DNA from: a virus
DNA: 26,577 bases
IMG/VR virus record: IMGVR_UViG_3300009705_004212
Location: 1 to 26,577 of that record
Direction: 5' to 3' (one strand)
The position numbers and the translations under genes are program-made. Positions within the stretch are counted from its first letter, which is position 1; each line of letters begins with the position of its first letter. This document shows positions 17,724 through 25,681 of the stretch, one piece after another. The notes under the pieces were generated by a model that saw nothing but the letters and a program-made list of their open reading frames with translations, had not been told where the DNA came from and searched no databases.

Positions 17724-18465
17724 TTATCTTGAAATTTTGGCTAACATATGTCATTCAAATTTGAAAAACTCAAAGAAGTCTATGGAATATTTGAGAACCG
17801 GCAGGGGTATTAGCGATGATATTATAAAATTATATAGCATCGGGTATTTTCCTCAGAACCTTGAAAAAATATACGACTATATACCAGAAGAGTTTTTAAT
17901 AAAACTAAATATATCTAGAAACAGGGCGGGCAGCCAGTTTTCGGATTATTTCTCTTTGGTCTTCCCAATAACCTCAGAGTACGGCAAAGTTGTCGGAATA
18001 AGCGGCAGAACATTAATTGATGAAGAGCAAAGAAGTTTTATAAAAATACCAAAGTATAAAAATAGTTCATATAAAAAATCAAATTATTTTTTCGGATTAG
18101 ACAAAGCAAAAGAACATATTGTTAGGGAAAATTCAGTTTATGTAGTCGAAGGATATTTTGACCAGATATCAATGTTTCAGTATGGTATAAAAAATTGTGT
18201 AGCGATATGTGGAACATCTTTTTCAAAAAATCATTTTATAAAGTTATCTAGATATTGTGATAAAATAATATTTATTTTAGACAATGATGATGCGGGAATG
18301 GATTCTTCATTGAGAATATATGATAAATATATTAATAAAGGAATTAAAATTAGGTTAAAAAATATTCCTAGTCGGTATAAAGATGTTGATGAGTATTTTG
18401 CTAATCATGGTAATTCAAAAGAATCTTTTTTAAAAGATGCAGTAAGTTACGTTCCAAATTTTTAA
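17716..18465 (+). CDS. dnaG: DnaG-type primase catalytic core without zinc or helicase domains
   Basis: The 249-residue protein matches the RNA-polymerase core of bacterial DnaG. An N-terminal subdomain has SLVFPITSEYGKVVGISGR, followed by a TOPRIM domain with the acidic triad E145 (VVEGYFD), D189 and D191 (ILDNDDAG). ICGTSFS matches the conserved AxxGT turn. Typical DnaG is about 600 residues; the N-terminal CHC2 zinc domain and the C-terminal helicase-binding domain are both absent. It should make RNA primers for the DnaE polymerase encoded upstream. Template recognition may be provided by the adjacent Cys4 protein, with which the gene overlaps. No replicative helicase is in the window. The sequence becomes very Asn/Lys/Ile-rich toward the end. 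Confidence 0.9.
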   Translation: MSNYLEILANICHSNLKNSKKSMEYLRTGRGISDDIIKLYSIGYFPQNLEKIYDYIPEEFLIKLNISRNRAGSQFSDYFSLVFPITSEYGKVVGISGRTLIDEEQRSFIKIPKYKNSSYKKSNYFFGLDKAKEHIVRENSVYVVEGYFDQISMFQYGIKNCVAICGTSFSKNHFIKLSRYCDKIIFILDNDDAGMDSSLRIYDKYINKGIKIRLKNIPSRYKDVDEYFANHGNSKESFLKDAVSYVPNF

Positions 18466-18475
18466 AGATAGTAGT

Positions 18476-18901
18476 ATGGGAAACAGTAAGTCATATCAGT
18501 ACAAAATCGTAGAAATATCCTTTGATCAATCAAAGTTGAATAATTTTTCAACTGAGAGATCCATAGGTAATGTTCTGTCTGATAACCAATTTTCAGAAGA
18601 GATTCAGGAATTGCGAGAAGACCTCTTGGATGAGATTTATTCTATTATAAACGGAAACTATCTAACGGAACATCAGAAGAAAATATTATTTATGAGGCTT
18701 ATGGGGAAGACGCAGAATGATATAGCGGAACATCTTGGCATTACACAATCTGCCGTGCATAAGGCTATGCATGGAAATATAGATTATAAGAATAATAAAA
18801 AAAGATATGGTGGAATAGTTAAAAAATTGAAGAAAATATGTACAACTAATCCTAACATTCAGAGTATTTTAGAAAGAATAGAAGAAGTAAGAAGTATTTA
18901 A
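18476..18901 (+). CDS. Sigma-70 region 4-like HTH protein
   Basis: In this 141-residue protein, residues 63-98 (LTEHQKKILFMRLMGKTQ then NDIAEHLGITQSAVHKAMHG) form a clear helix-turn-helix of the sigma region 4/LuxR type, with the usual 'hit the genes again when growth-permitting' spacing of hydrophobic and Gly positions. A basic segment (YKNNKKRYGGIVKKLKKI) follows. No region 2 is present, so it is not a complete sigma factor. It could be a promoter-recognition adaptor for host polymerase or a DNA-binding regulator. It ends the recombination-priming block, and a promoter lies directly downstream, before the putative virion genes; a role in switching those genes on is attractive but unproven. 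No clear ribosome binding site precedes the ATG. Confidence 0.8.
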   Translation: MGNSKSYQYKIVEISFDQSKLNNFSTERSIGNVLSDNQFSEEIQELREDLLDEIYSIINGNYLTEHQKKILFMRLMGKTQNDIAEHLGITQSAVHKAMHGNIDYKNNKKRYGGIVKKLKKICTTNPNIQSILERIEEVRSI

Positions 18902-18921
18902 ATATACTAATTAAATTATAA

Positions 18922-18950
18922 TTAACTAGAAGTTCAGACTTGTGTATAAT
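18922..18950 (+). promoter_or_regulatory. Sigma-70-like promoter for the 19000 gene block
   Basis: TTAACT (18922-18927) and a perfect TATAAT (18945-18950) are separated by exactly 17 bases in the longest intergenic gap of this half (18902-18999). Transcription would start near 18957, leaving a leader of about 40 bases with AGGAG ahead of the ATG at 19000. The -35 matches the consensus at four of six positions. AT-rich DNA gives such matches by chance, so this is moderate. Confidence 0.5.
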
Positions 18951-18999
18951 TTATTTTCTATTAATAAATAAAACAAATTTTGTAGGAGTATCATAAGAA

Positions 19000-19473
19000 A
19001 TGTCAATAGATAAAGCGCTTATAGATTTTTTTGAAAAAAAGAGTAAGAATTTAGCATCTAAAAATAGAATTAAATACTCAGAAGACATTCTTATAAAGAA
19101 GATTGCCTTTGATTATTTCAAAGTTGATAATGACCCATATGAAGGCCTCTGGAAGATGGAGGAGCGCGATGGAGAAAAGTATTTAGTAAGAAGTTCCGAG
19201 GCGGACAGTCATCAAAAGACAATTGGTGATTGGACCGCAGTTAGCGATCATTCGAAATCAAATATTACTTTGGCGTATAAGAGCGTTCCAGTAGCTCTAT
19301 TATCGTCCAGCGAATATAAATTTGACAAAGAAAGCATAATGACCTTCAAGTCTGCACTGCTAGATATCATTGGTAAGGATGATGGCGTGGTTAAGGATAT
19401 ACTAGGTCTGCAACCAAGGGCTAAAACCGAAGCTTTGTATAATACGTTTCCGGAGTTAAAAAAGTTTCTATAA
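19000..19473 (+). CDS. Unknown protein, first of the putative virion block
   Basis: The 157-residue protein has AGGAG upstream. The first 40 residues are a basic helix ending in ILIKKIAFDYF. The rest looks like a compact alpha/beta domain: GLWKMEERDGEKYLVR, then WTAVSD, ITLAYKSVPVA and a helical C-terminus (FKSALLDIIGKDDGVVKDIL). There are no cysteines and no catalytic motif that I recognise. It follows the predicted promoter and precedes two larger unknown genes by short gaps, so it is probably co-transcribed with them. The IKKIA element resembles motifs near the N-termini of its neighbours. A structural or assembly protein is the best guess. Confidence 0.8.
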   Translation: MSIDKALIDFFEKKSKNLASKNRIKYSEDILIKKIAFDYFKVDNDPYEGLWKMEERDGEKYLVRSSEADSHQKTIGDWTAVSDHSKSNITLAYKSVPVALLSSSEYKFDKESIMTFKSALLDIIGKDDGVVKDILGLQPRAKTEALYNTFPELKKFL

Positions 19474-19491
19474 AATGGGATGAACTAAAGA

Positions 19492-21048
19492 ATGGATAAT
19501 ATTTTAAAAATTGCGTCTGAGGCCAGCAAGATGCTGGACAGACTTGAAAACGGTACAAGGTATAGGATCTCCGAAGTTTTAGGCGAATTTAATAAAATTG
19601 CTGATAAAAACTCTTCCGATCTTTTGGTTTGTAATGCCAGAGATGTATTGCACAAGGTTTCTAAAAAGCAAGAGTTTATAACTCAGAGAGAAATAACGGA
19701 AGTTTACAACAGCCTGTATGGGCTTTCTGGCAACAGAAGTATATTCAAACAAGCGCTCGGTGGGTTCCTCTTGAGTGGACATGGAGAGCCCCCTAAGAGC
19801 TCTGCTAATTACTCGAAAAACAGGGATCGCCACGAAGTTGCGCTAGAGCCAATGTATGAAAAACAAGCTTTGGCGGAATCATTTTCAACTATATTTTCTC
19901 TAGATGGAACACCATCTATTGGCCAATTTAATAATGGGGTTGAGAAAAAAGCAGAAAAGTTTGCAAAGGCTCAGCTAAATTCTATGGAACATTATCCATA
20001 TAGTGTAAAGGCCTTGGATGGAAATGAGCATTATATACTATGCGTTGCATCTTTTGACACCCCAAGCTTTACCAAGGTTGATGTAAAGATCCCAGTTCAG
20101 GTTTCTGGTGGTATTCCAAAGTTTCCAGATAGCTTTATTGACGGGTCTTCTGTTGAAGGTCTGAATAAGAAAAATCTAACTGTGTATATTAAAAATGCAG
20201 TAAATCAGGTTTCTAAAAACTCTGTTCACAAGTTCGCCTCAGAAAGAAGTCTTGAATTTTTAAGAACAGAGCCTGCGGTTTTGCCAACAAGTTTAAACCA
20301 ATTGGCAGACCTGGATAGTCATATAGTCACGGCAACATCTAAATTTGAAAAAAGAGAAGTTGACATGGGCAGAAATGTTGTCGCCGCTGAATTAAAGTCC
20401 ATGGGGCTTTTTAATCCGCAGGTTAAGGTGTCTCATTGTACAGATTCTGATATCGTATTTGCAGCACATATAAAGACTGCATCTGGCATTCAAGAAATAT
20501 TAATCCCAGTAGAGGTTCAGAATGGCTCCGCAATCTTGCCTAGTACGTTTGAGCATAATTCAGAACTATACAGATTTAACTCTAAGAATATTAACAAGAT
20601 TACAAAAAATAGCAATCATAAATCTGAAAACATAACGGTTAGGGACTCTGGCTCTATTGGCAATATGTCATACCATGAACTCATGGATAGGGTAATAGAC
20701 GGAGTTTCTGGTGGTGATTATGGAATGTCAGAAGAGGCGCTCATCACGATAAGTAACAAATTTGATGGCGAAAAGTATAAAGTTGCATTAAGTACATTTA
20801 CAGACATATTAAAAGCTTCATCTAAGAATACGAAGCGAGAAGAGATGGTTAAGAGGGCTATGAATAATGGCGACTTAATAAACATTCCAACGTCAGTTGA
20901 GCCTTACTCTCCAAAATTTGGCACGCCATTGAGCAAGCTAGACTTTGACGAAAAAGGTGATTTGTACCTAAGAAGAAGAACGGCTAAATCAGAGAACTTG
21001 AAAGATTCTGGTTCTGGAATATCATCCTATAACATTGTATTAACTTAG
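19492..21048 (+). CDS. 518-residue putative virion protein with a duplicated domain
   Basis: The frame is long and clean. Residues about 157-243 and 295-377 are two diverged copies of one domain: each begins with an Ala/Lys helix ending in LxSM, has a central strand ending IPVxV followed by a Gly-containing turn and a Pro/Ser-Phe element, and closes with an Asn/Lys-rich NKKNL or NSKNI helix. An N-terminal helical part (1-60, with EFNKIAD at 32-38) and a C-terminal part (390-518) flank them. No enzymatic motif is visible. The gene sits 18 bases after the 157-residue gene and 9 before the next. Repeated domains of this kind are usual in phage tail, baseplate or head decoration proteins, but the function is unassigned. 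Confidence 0.85.
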   Translation: MDNILKIASEASKMLDRLENGTRYRISEVLGEFNKIADKNSSDLLVCNARDVLHKVSKKQEFITQREITEVYNSLYGLSGNRSIFKQALGGFLLSGHGEPPKSSANYSKNRDRHEVALEPMYEKQALAESFSTIFSLDGTPSIGQFNNGVEKKAEKFAKAQLNSMEHYPYSVKALDGNEHYILCVASFDTPSFTKVDVKIPVQVSGGIPKFPDSFIDGSSVEGLNKKNLTVYIKNAVNQVSKNSVHKFASERSLEFLRTEPAVLPTSLNQLADLDSHIVTATSKFEKREVDMGRNVVAAELKSMGLFNPQVKVSHCTDSDIVFAAHIKTASGIQEILIPVEVQNGSAILPSTFEHNSELYRFNSKNINKITKNSNHKSENITVRDSGSIGNMSYHELMDRVIDGVSGGDYGMSEEALITISNKFDGEKYKVALSTFTDILKASSKNTKREEMVKRAMNNGDLINIPTSVEPYSPKFGTPLSKLDFDEKGDLYLRRRTAKSENLKDSGSGISSYNIVLT

Positions 21049-21057
21049 GAGAAGGTA

Positions 21058-22182
21058 ATGTCTAGATTTTCAGATATCTTAAAGAATGGGTTTGAGTCAG
21101 AAAGCAGAAAGGGCAGAAGGCAGTCTAGGGTGGTATACCTAGACTATTGTACCTTTAAAAAGATGGCCCAAGAAGAGCAGCACGGAATACTTCAACACTT
21201 CAGATCTGAAAATAGAGGCTATCCGACTAGGGACCAGTACCACACAATGAGAGGTGTTCCATCCTCTCCATCTCCCGGTCAAACTCCAAGTGATAACTCT
21301 GAGATAGCAAGGATGTATGGCGTTAACCCCAGGCAAGAAGACTCTGAAGTTATAGAGATGAACAGGCCGAGGTCTCTATCTACAAGGTACTCTCCAGATA
21401 GAATTGGGGTTCAGGCACGAAGGGTTTCCGATGGTGTTTGGCAAGATCCATATACAAATAGAGTGTATGATTACAATGATGGGTTTAAAACAGAATCTGG
21501 AGAAGAGTTTCCTGGTGGCCATGTTGCGTTGCAGAGTCATATGATAGGGTTAGCAAGTCATCTTGATTCAGTCGGTCTTTATAAAGAGGCAGACTATCTT
21601 GATGCTATAGTAAAAAAAGCTGGCTCCTTTGGGGGTTTTGAATTCTCTTCCACCAATAATGAAGAAGATACTTTAAGTCATGAGGAACTTCGCACTTTGC
21701 ACAAACTATATGCGCAAAAAAATGGCATAGATTACAGTCTATATGACGATATTCCGAAAGAAATTACTGATGCGTTTATAGGTCTGGATAAGCAAAGCCC
21801 ACTCGTAAGGGAGCTTCTTGGGCTGGATAGCGGAGAGGCTATTGTGCATGAGCCTGCCGACGACCCACCAGCTAAAGGATTACTCGATTGGGACAAACCA
21901 GTGGGAACGTCTTACGCAGACCGAATGCTCGCAGGAAAACCAACTCGTTCTGAAGACCACCCTGAGGAGGGGGCGGATTACAACATAGCTGTTGCTTCCG
22001 CAATTCAAATACTTAAAAATATAAGTCGCTCGGCTTCAGCTCGGAGCAATGCTTATGGTTTCATGGAAATGGTGTTCGAAGAATTGGCCGGAAAAGAGGC
22101 AGTCGAGGCGCTAAGTGCAGCAAGATCGGCTATAGACCAGAAATCTGAAGAGGGTGGAAGCGGAAGGGGCTTTTTGGGGTAA
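21058..22182 (+). CDS. 374-residue unknown protein, putative virion or assembly factor
   Basis: The protein starts with GGAG upstream, 9 bases after the previous stop. The N-terminus is basic (RKGRRQSR) and contains TFKKMAQ at 32-38. Residues about 60-125 are Pro/Ser/Arg-rich and probably disordered. A helical hairpin, LASHLDSVGLYKEADYLDAI (about 165-184), is followed by KKAG and an acidic alpha-helical C-terminal half. The tail is Gly/Ser-rich. There are no cysteine pairs and no enzyme motifs. The short hairpin recurs in weaker form in the 485-residue protein downstream, which hints at a shared interaction module. The stop overlaps a small ORF start (TAATG). Function unknown. Confidence 0.85.
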   Translation: MSRFSDILKNGFESESRKGRRQSRVVYLDYCTFKKMAQEEQHGILQHFRSENRGYPTRDQYHTMRGVPSSPSPGQTPSDNSEIARMYGVNPRQEDSEVIEMNRPRSLSTRYSPDRIGVQARRVSDGVWQDPYTNRVYDYNDGFKTESGEEFPGGHVALQSHMIGLASHLDSVGLYKEADYLDAIVKKAGSFGGFEFSSTNNEEDTLSHEELRTLHKLYAQKNGIDYSLYDDIPKEITDAFIGLDKQSPLVRELLGLDSGEAIVHEPADDPPAKGLLDWDKPVGTSYADRMLAGKPTRSEDHPEEGADYNIAVASAIQILKNISRSASARSNAYGFMEMVFEELAGKEAVEALSAARSAIDQKSEEGGSGRGFLG

Positions 22183-22265
22183 TGAAAGCGAAGGGTCCAT
22201 GGGGCTCAATTTTGTTTTTTTTATCAATGTATGCTGCAATATTTATAGCTCACTGCCAATTATAA
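22182..22265 (+). CDS. Candidate 27-residue membrane mini-protein, TAATG-coupled
   Basis: An ATG overlaps the previous stop codon by one base (TAATG), a typical coupling signal, and opens a 27-codon frame ending in TAA. Residues 2-4 include two lysines (KAK), residues 9-23 are a continuous hydrophobic helix (SILFFLSMYAAIFIA), and the end is HCQL. That is the plan of a single-span membrane peptide with a basic inner side. A G-rich stretch (AAGGGG at 22164-22169, GGGG at 22176-22179) lies upstream. It fills much of the 156-base gap before a terminator. Phage membrane peptides often act in lysis or exclusion, but there is no homology to support a role. It could be chance. Confidence 0.4.
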   Translation: MKAKGPWGSILFFLSMYAAIFIAHCQL

Positions 22266-22287
22266 ATTTTTAAAAATGTATAAAGCT

Positions 22288-22326
22288 CGCTACTATTAAG
22301 TAATATTATAGTAGCGTTTTGTTATT
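22288..22326 (+). terminator. Intrinsic terminator ending the putative virion block
   Basis: CGCTACTAT (22288-22296) pairs perfectly with ATAGTAGCG (22308-22316) around an 11-base loop and is followed by TTTTGTTATTTTT. The ribosome site for the next gene (GGAG at 22330-22333) begins just beyond the T-tract. Confidence 0.8.
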
Positions 22327-22338
22327 TTTGGAGAAAGT

Positions 22339-23016
22339 ATGAACAACAAAGTCTTGAGACATCCGGATAAAGAAGAGATAATAAAAATGCTTCTTAATGG
22401 CGAGTCTGTAAAGGAAGTAGAGAGATGGATAAAGAAAAAGCATCCAAGGTCAAAGAGGCTTCAGATATCTTATATGACGCTTCAAAAGTTTAGAGCAGAA
22501 AGTTTAAACTTAAAGGGCGATATTCTTGATGATATAAAAAACCGTAGAGCGGAAGGCCAGAAGCAAGATGAGGTTCTGGAGCAGAAGATGATGATTGAGG
22601 CATCTTCTGCATATCAAGAAAAGATAGACGAGATAGCATCTGCAGAATTAGATGTGACAAGAAGGCTTCTTGAGATGGACAAACTAGTTACCTCCAGGAT
22701 TGAGTTCTATTACAACTTGCTGCAACAGGGTGGTTCCATAAAGGAAGATAAGATCTTTCTTGAATACATAAACACTTTAAAGTCATTGATGCAGGATTGG
22801 AAAAAGTACATTGAGGGCGTTGCAGACCAAAAGATTGAACATAATATTAATTTTAATGTTATTAATACGCAGGTTTCTGTTCTAAAAGATTCTGTATGTG
22901 AGATTCTTCAAGATATACAGCCAGAACTAATACCAGTATTCCTGGATAGAGTAAATGATAAAATACAAAAAATAGATGCGGATTCAATAGATTATAATGA
23001 GGTAATAGATGTCTGA
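22339..23016 (+). CDS. HTH plus coiled-coil protein, small-terminase candidate
   Basis: The 225-residue protein starts 5 bases after GGAG. Residues about 8-50 (HPDKEEIIKMLLNGESVKEV, then a basic KKKHPRSKR loop and ISYMTLQKFRAES) form an HTH-like unit with a loop between helices. A long charged helical region (about 60-165) could form a coiled coil, and the C-terminus is acidic. N-terminal HTH, central oligomerising helices and an acidic tail is the plan of phage small terminase subunits, which select genome DNA for packaging. No large terminase is present in the window to support this. A nucleoid-type or regulatory DNA-binding protein is the alternative. The 3' end overlaps the next gene by 8 bases. 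Confidence 0.8.
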   Translation: MNNKVLRHPDKEEIIKMLLNGESVKEVERWIKKKHPRSKRLQISYMTLQKFRAESLNLKGDILDDIKNRRAEGQKQDEVLEQKMMIEASSAYQEKIDEIASAELDVTRRLLEMDKLVTSRIEFYYNLLQQGGSIKEDKIFLEYINTLKSLMQDWKKYIEGVADQKIEHNINFNVINTQVSVLKDSVCEILQDIQPELIPVFLDRVNDKIQKIDADSIDYNEVIDV

Positions 23017-23281
23017 TGAGAATTTAATATTAAAGATAGAAAATTTAGATAAGCTGAGAAATCCAGAAGAGCCTATCGGATTTATAAACTGGATAAAGAA
23101 AAACCTAGATCTGTACGGGGATGACGAAGAAGAGGTGCCTATAGAGCACATTAGAACGTACTTAAAGTACATTATGGATGAGGTGAAATCCTCTAATTCA
23201 AATATAGATGAGTCAAATAAATTATTATGGATTAGAAAAATAAAAAGACTAAGAAAAGGCCTAAAGGCTATTGAGCAGTAG
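23009..23281 (+). CDS. Small acidic/basic helical protein, unknown
   Basis: This 90-residue protein overlaps the end of the HTH/coiled-coil gene by 8 bases, so it is translationally coupled to it. It contains GFINWIKKNLDLYGDD, an acidic run (DDEEEVP), then a helical half ending in a strongly basic segment (WIRKIKRLRKGLKAIEQ). No metal or enzyme motif is present. It may be a partner of the preceding protein. I do not recognise it. Confidence 0.7.
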   Translation: MSDENLILKIENLDKLRNPEEPIGFINWIKKNLDLYGDDEEEVPIEHIRTYLKYIMDEVKSSNSNIDESNKLLWIRKIKRLRKGLKAIEQ

Positions 23282-23295
23282 ATGGGGAATATGTT

Positions 23296-24753
23296 TTGAA
23301 AAAATTTAATAATAAAATAAATAATTTTTTTTTAAAGAATGCGTCATCACTTCATAATACGTCTGATTATTTTTTAGACCTGTATATAAATGAGGCGGAA
23401 AAGATGTCTAAATTTTCTGTAAATAATAAAAAAGATTACATAGTTGCATCAAATACCATAAAGTTTTTAGAATCTTTAAATATTGAAAAAAATAATAACT
23501 ACATTGCAGATATTGTAAAAAAATCTAGAAGTGCTAATATTAAAAATAGTAATGATTGTTATTACTTTATATTTAAATCTATATTGGAAGATGAAATGAT
23601 AAATAAAAAATCATATCCGTCAGTTTTTGCTATACCAATTGATGGCATAGTGGAAGAGTATGATTTAAATAAGTGGGGAGAATTAGTTCATAAAGTTTAT
23701 GATGCTGTAAATTCCGGAGATATGACATATGCAAACGCTATTGATTACTATTCTGGATTTTTGGAATCCGACAACGAGTCTTTTAATTTTAAAAAATGGA
23801 TTGAATATTACAAATCTGGAGAGCATCTAAAGTACAGCTTAGAAGAGGGAGATATGAAGAAAAAAGCAAATATGCCAGTTGAGTTAATTTCTGGATTATA
23901 CCACGACACTCCGACTATAGATCATGATCATATAGCTGAAAGCTCTGGTATGTCCATGGTGTTAAAAGAAAATTATAAAAAATGGAAGGGTCAGTTCAAT
24001 GCCGCTCTAAGAAGGATTGATAGGCTCTTAAGAGGTAGCGAGGATTACGTTGACCCAGAAACCTATGATTCTTTAGCTGACGACCTGCATACTTTGAGCA
24101 AACATGTGAATAGGGTTAGGATGTCAGTAACTGCATCAGACCTCGCGATAAGGACTGCTAATAAGTTCGAAAAAAGGGGGTTCTCCGAAGGTGCTAGCAT
24201 ATTGAGAAAGTTCGCACAGGAGGTTCCTCCAGACATGGAGATGACCCCGGGACCGGCAGAGCAGGCTCCGGTAGCGCAGGAGCAGGCTCCGGGGGCTCCT
24301 GGGGAGTTGGCTGATGTGGTACCTGCTGAAACACCAGAGGAGCCTGAGCCTGAACCTATAGACATAAAAGATATCAAGCCAATACCCGGCCCATACGCGG
24401 GTGAGTACGCACAGCTTGCAGGAGATATAAACCTATCTGATGCGTCAGTAAAGCTGGAAGAGGTGGCCGGAATGCTTGCAGACAGAAGGGTTATAAGGTT
24501 GCTGGCAGAGTTTGATATAATGTTGGATAAGCTTGGTATAGCGTCTATGTTTCCAGAACTTGCAGAGTCTCAGGCAAAATTAATCGATTCGTATGGATAC
24601 GCGTTAACAAGGGTTTCTAAAATGCTTGGTATGATTTCAAGTAGCAACAAACTTGTAGAGATGTCAGATGATAGTGGCGCTCCGGAGCAACAAGAAGAGG
24701 GCGAGTCTACGGTCCAGCAGCCAGAAGTGCAGCCGGATCAGGAGCTGGTCTGA
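23296..24753 (+). CDS. 485-residue unknown protein with Pro/Glu-rich linker
   Basis: The frame begins with TTG at 23296, 7 bases after GGGGA; the nearby ATG at 23291 is out of frame and stops at once. An in-frame ATG at 23404 with GAGG upstream is an alternative, but the TTG start keeps the FFLKNAS element seen near other N-termini. Residues about 1-190 are Asn/Lys-rich. Residues about 215-310 are helical and include TANKFEKRGFSEGASILRKF. Residues about 312-365 are a Pro/Glu/Ala/Gln linker whose DNA is locally GC-rich and repeats AGCAGGCTCCGG at 24260 and 24281. A helical domain follows (about 375-455), then an acidic Gln-rich tail. Probably a phage structural or assembly protein; unassigned. 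Confidence 0.8.
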   Translation: MKKFNNKINNFFLKNASSLHNTSDYFLDLYINEAEKMSKFSVNNKKDYIVASNTIKFLESLNIEKNNNYIADIVKKSRSANIKNSNDCYYFIFKSILEDEMINKKSYPSVFAIPIDGIVEEYDLNKWGELVHKVYDAVNSGDMTYANAIDYYSGFLESDNESFNFKKWIEYYKSGEHLKYSLEEGDMKKKANMPVELISGLYHDTPTIDHDHIAESSGMSMVLKENYKKWKGQFNAALRRIDRLLRGSEDYVDPETYDSLADDLHTLSKHVNRVRMSVTASDLAIRTANKFEKRGFSEGASILRKFAQEVPPDMEMTPGPAEQAPVAQEQAPGAPGELADVVPAETPEEPEPEPIDIKDIKPIPGPYAGEYAQLAGDINLSDASVKLEEVAGMLADRRVIRLLAEFDIMLDKLGIASMFPELAESQAKLIDSYGYALTRVSKMLGMISSSNKLVEMSDDSGAPEQQEEGESTVQQPEVQPDQELV

Positions 24754-24776
24754 GATTTGCCCGGGAGGTTTAAACA

Positions 24777-25598
24777 ATGGACTCAGATCTAAAAAATATT
24801 TTTAGCGAATTATATGCGTTGTCAAAATATTATTTAACGGACACACCATACCTTGTCGGGGGTGTTCCAAGGGACCAGATTATTAGTGGTACCGCAACTT
24901 TGGGAAAAGTTAATTCTATTGATCTAGATATTACAACAAATAGTTCAGATTCAATGAGGTTGGCGATATTATTTGCCTCAAGAAATAACTTTAGATTTAG
25001 AATTTTTGATGATAGGCACATAACAGTTTTTCTTAAAGATTTTAATATAGACTTTTCAAGTAATTATATATCCAATAGGGCTGTCAACTTTTTAAAATCA
25101 GAACAGTGCGATGATTACCTGTGTCCTGCATTTCCAGAAATAAAGGATAAGGTTACTGAGGTTTATAGTAGAGATTTTACTATAAATGCATTGCATCAAA
25201 ATATCAAAACCGGAGAGATTGTTGATATATTAGGAAGGTCTTTTGACGACATAAGTGATAGGGTGATAAAAACTATTCTGCCACCTGAGATAACAATATA
25301 TGATGATCCAAGGAGGGTGTTCCGAGCTATAAGGTTTTCGACTAAGTTTGGCTTTGATATTGATAATAATATAAAAGATTATGTTAAAAATAATAAAAAT
25401 ATATTTACCAGCCCATCTGTAAAAGATGGTTATATATCATCACAAATATCAACATCCATGGAGCATAATTCTGAAAAAACAATAGAGATTTTAAGAGATA
25501 TGGACATACTTGGAATCATCCCAATGACAGGCTTGTTTAAAGAGTATATAATAGACAATAAGCTGGTTATAGAATATCTTGATAGCTCAAGCGCATAG
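24777..25598 (+). CDS. cca: CCA-adding enzyme (class II tRNA nucleotidyltransferase), C-terminally short
   Basis: The 273-residue protein follows a strong GGGAGG site (24763-24768). It has the class II nucleotidyltransferase order: GGVPRDQIISG (28-38), metal-binding D49-x-D51 in IDLDITT, SRDFTINAL in the neck region, and DDPRRVFRAIRF with TKFGFDID, the nucleotide-recognition helix. The body domain is partial: it ends after EILRDMDILGIIP. Typical enzymes run about 370-410 residues, so the tRNA-binding tail is largely missing. It should add or repair the CCA end of tRNAs, or act as a related poly(A)-type polymerase; the motifs cannot separate these. No tRNA gene is in the window. An auxiliary role in keeping tRNAs functional during infection is likely. 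Confidence 0.88.
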   Translation: MDSDLKNIFSELYALSKYYLTDTPYLVGGVPRDQIISGTATLGKVNSIDLDITTNSSDSMRLAILFASRNNFRFRIFDDRHITVFLKDFNIDFSSNYISNRAVNFLKSEQCDDYLCPAFPEIKDKVTEVYSRDFTINALHQNIKTGEIVDILGRSFDDISDRVIKTILPPEITIYDDPRRVFRAIRFSTKFGFDIDNNIKDYVKNNKNIFTSPSVKDGYISSQISTSMEHNSEKTIEILRDMDILGIIPMTGLFKEYIIDNKLVIEYLDSSSA

Positions 25599-25681
25599 TG
25601 GACAAGGTGGAAAGAATTGATGATGTTTTGAGAATTTATCATGATGATTTTGTGTTATATGAAAATAAAATAATTAAATGA
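25598..25681 (+). CDS. Possible 27-residue ORF (GTG start) after cca
   Basis: A GTG overlaps the cca stop codon (TAGTG) and opens 27 codons ending in TGA at 25679-25681. The product would be acidic (MDKVERIDDVLRIYHDD...). It could be a coupled mini-gene or the remnant of a longer cca C-terminus in another frame. There is no recognisable ribosome site. Weakly supported. Confidence 0.2.
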   Translation: MDKVERIDDVLRIYHDDFVLYENKIIK

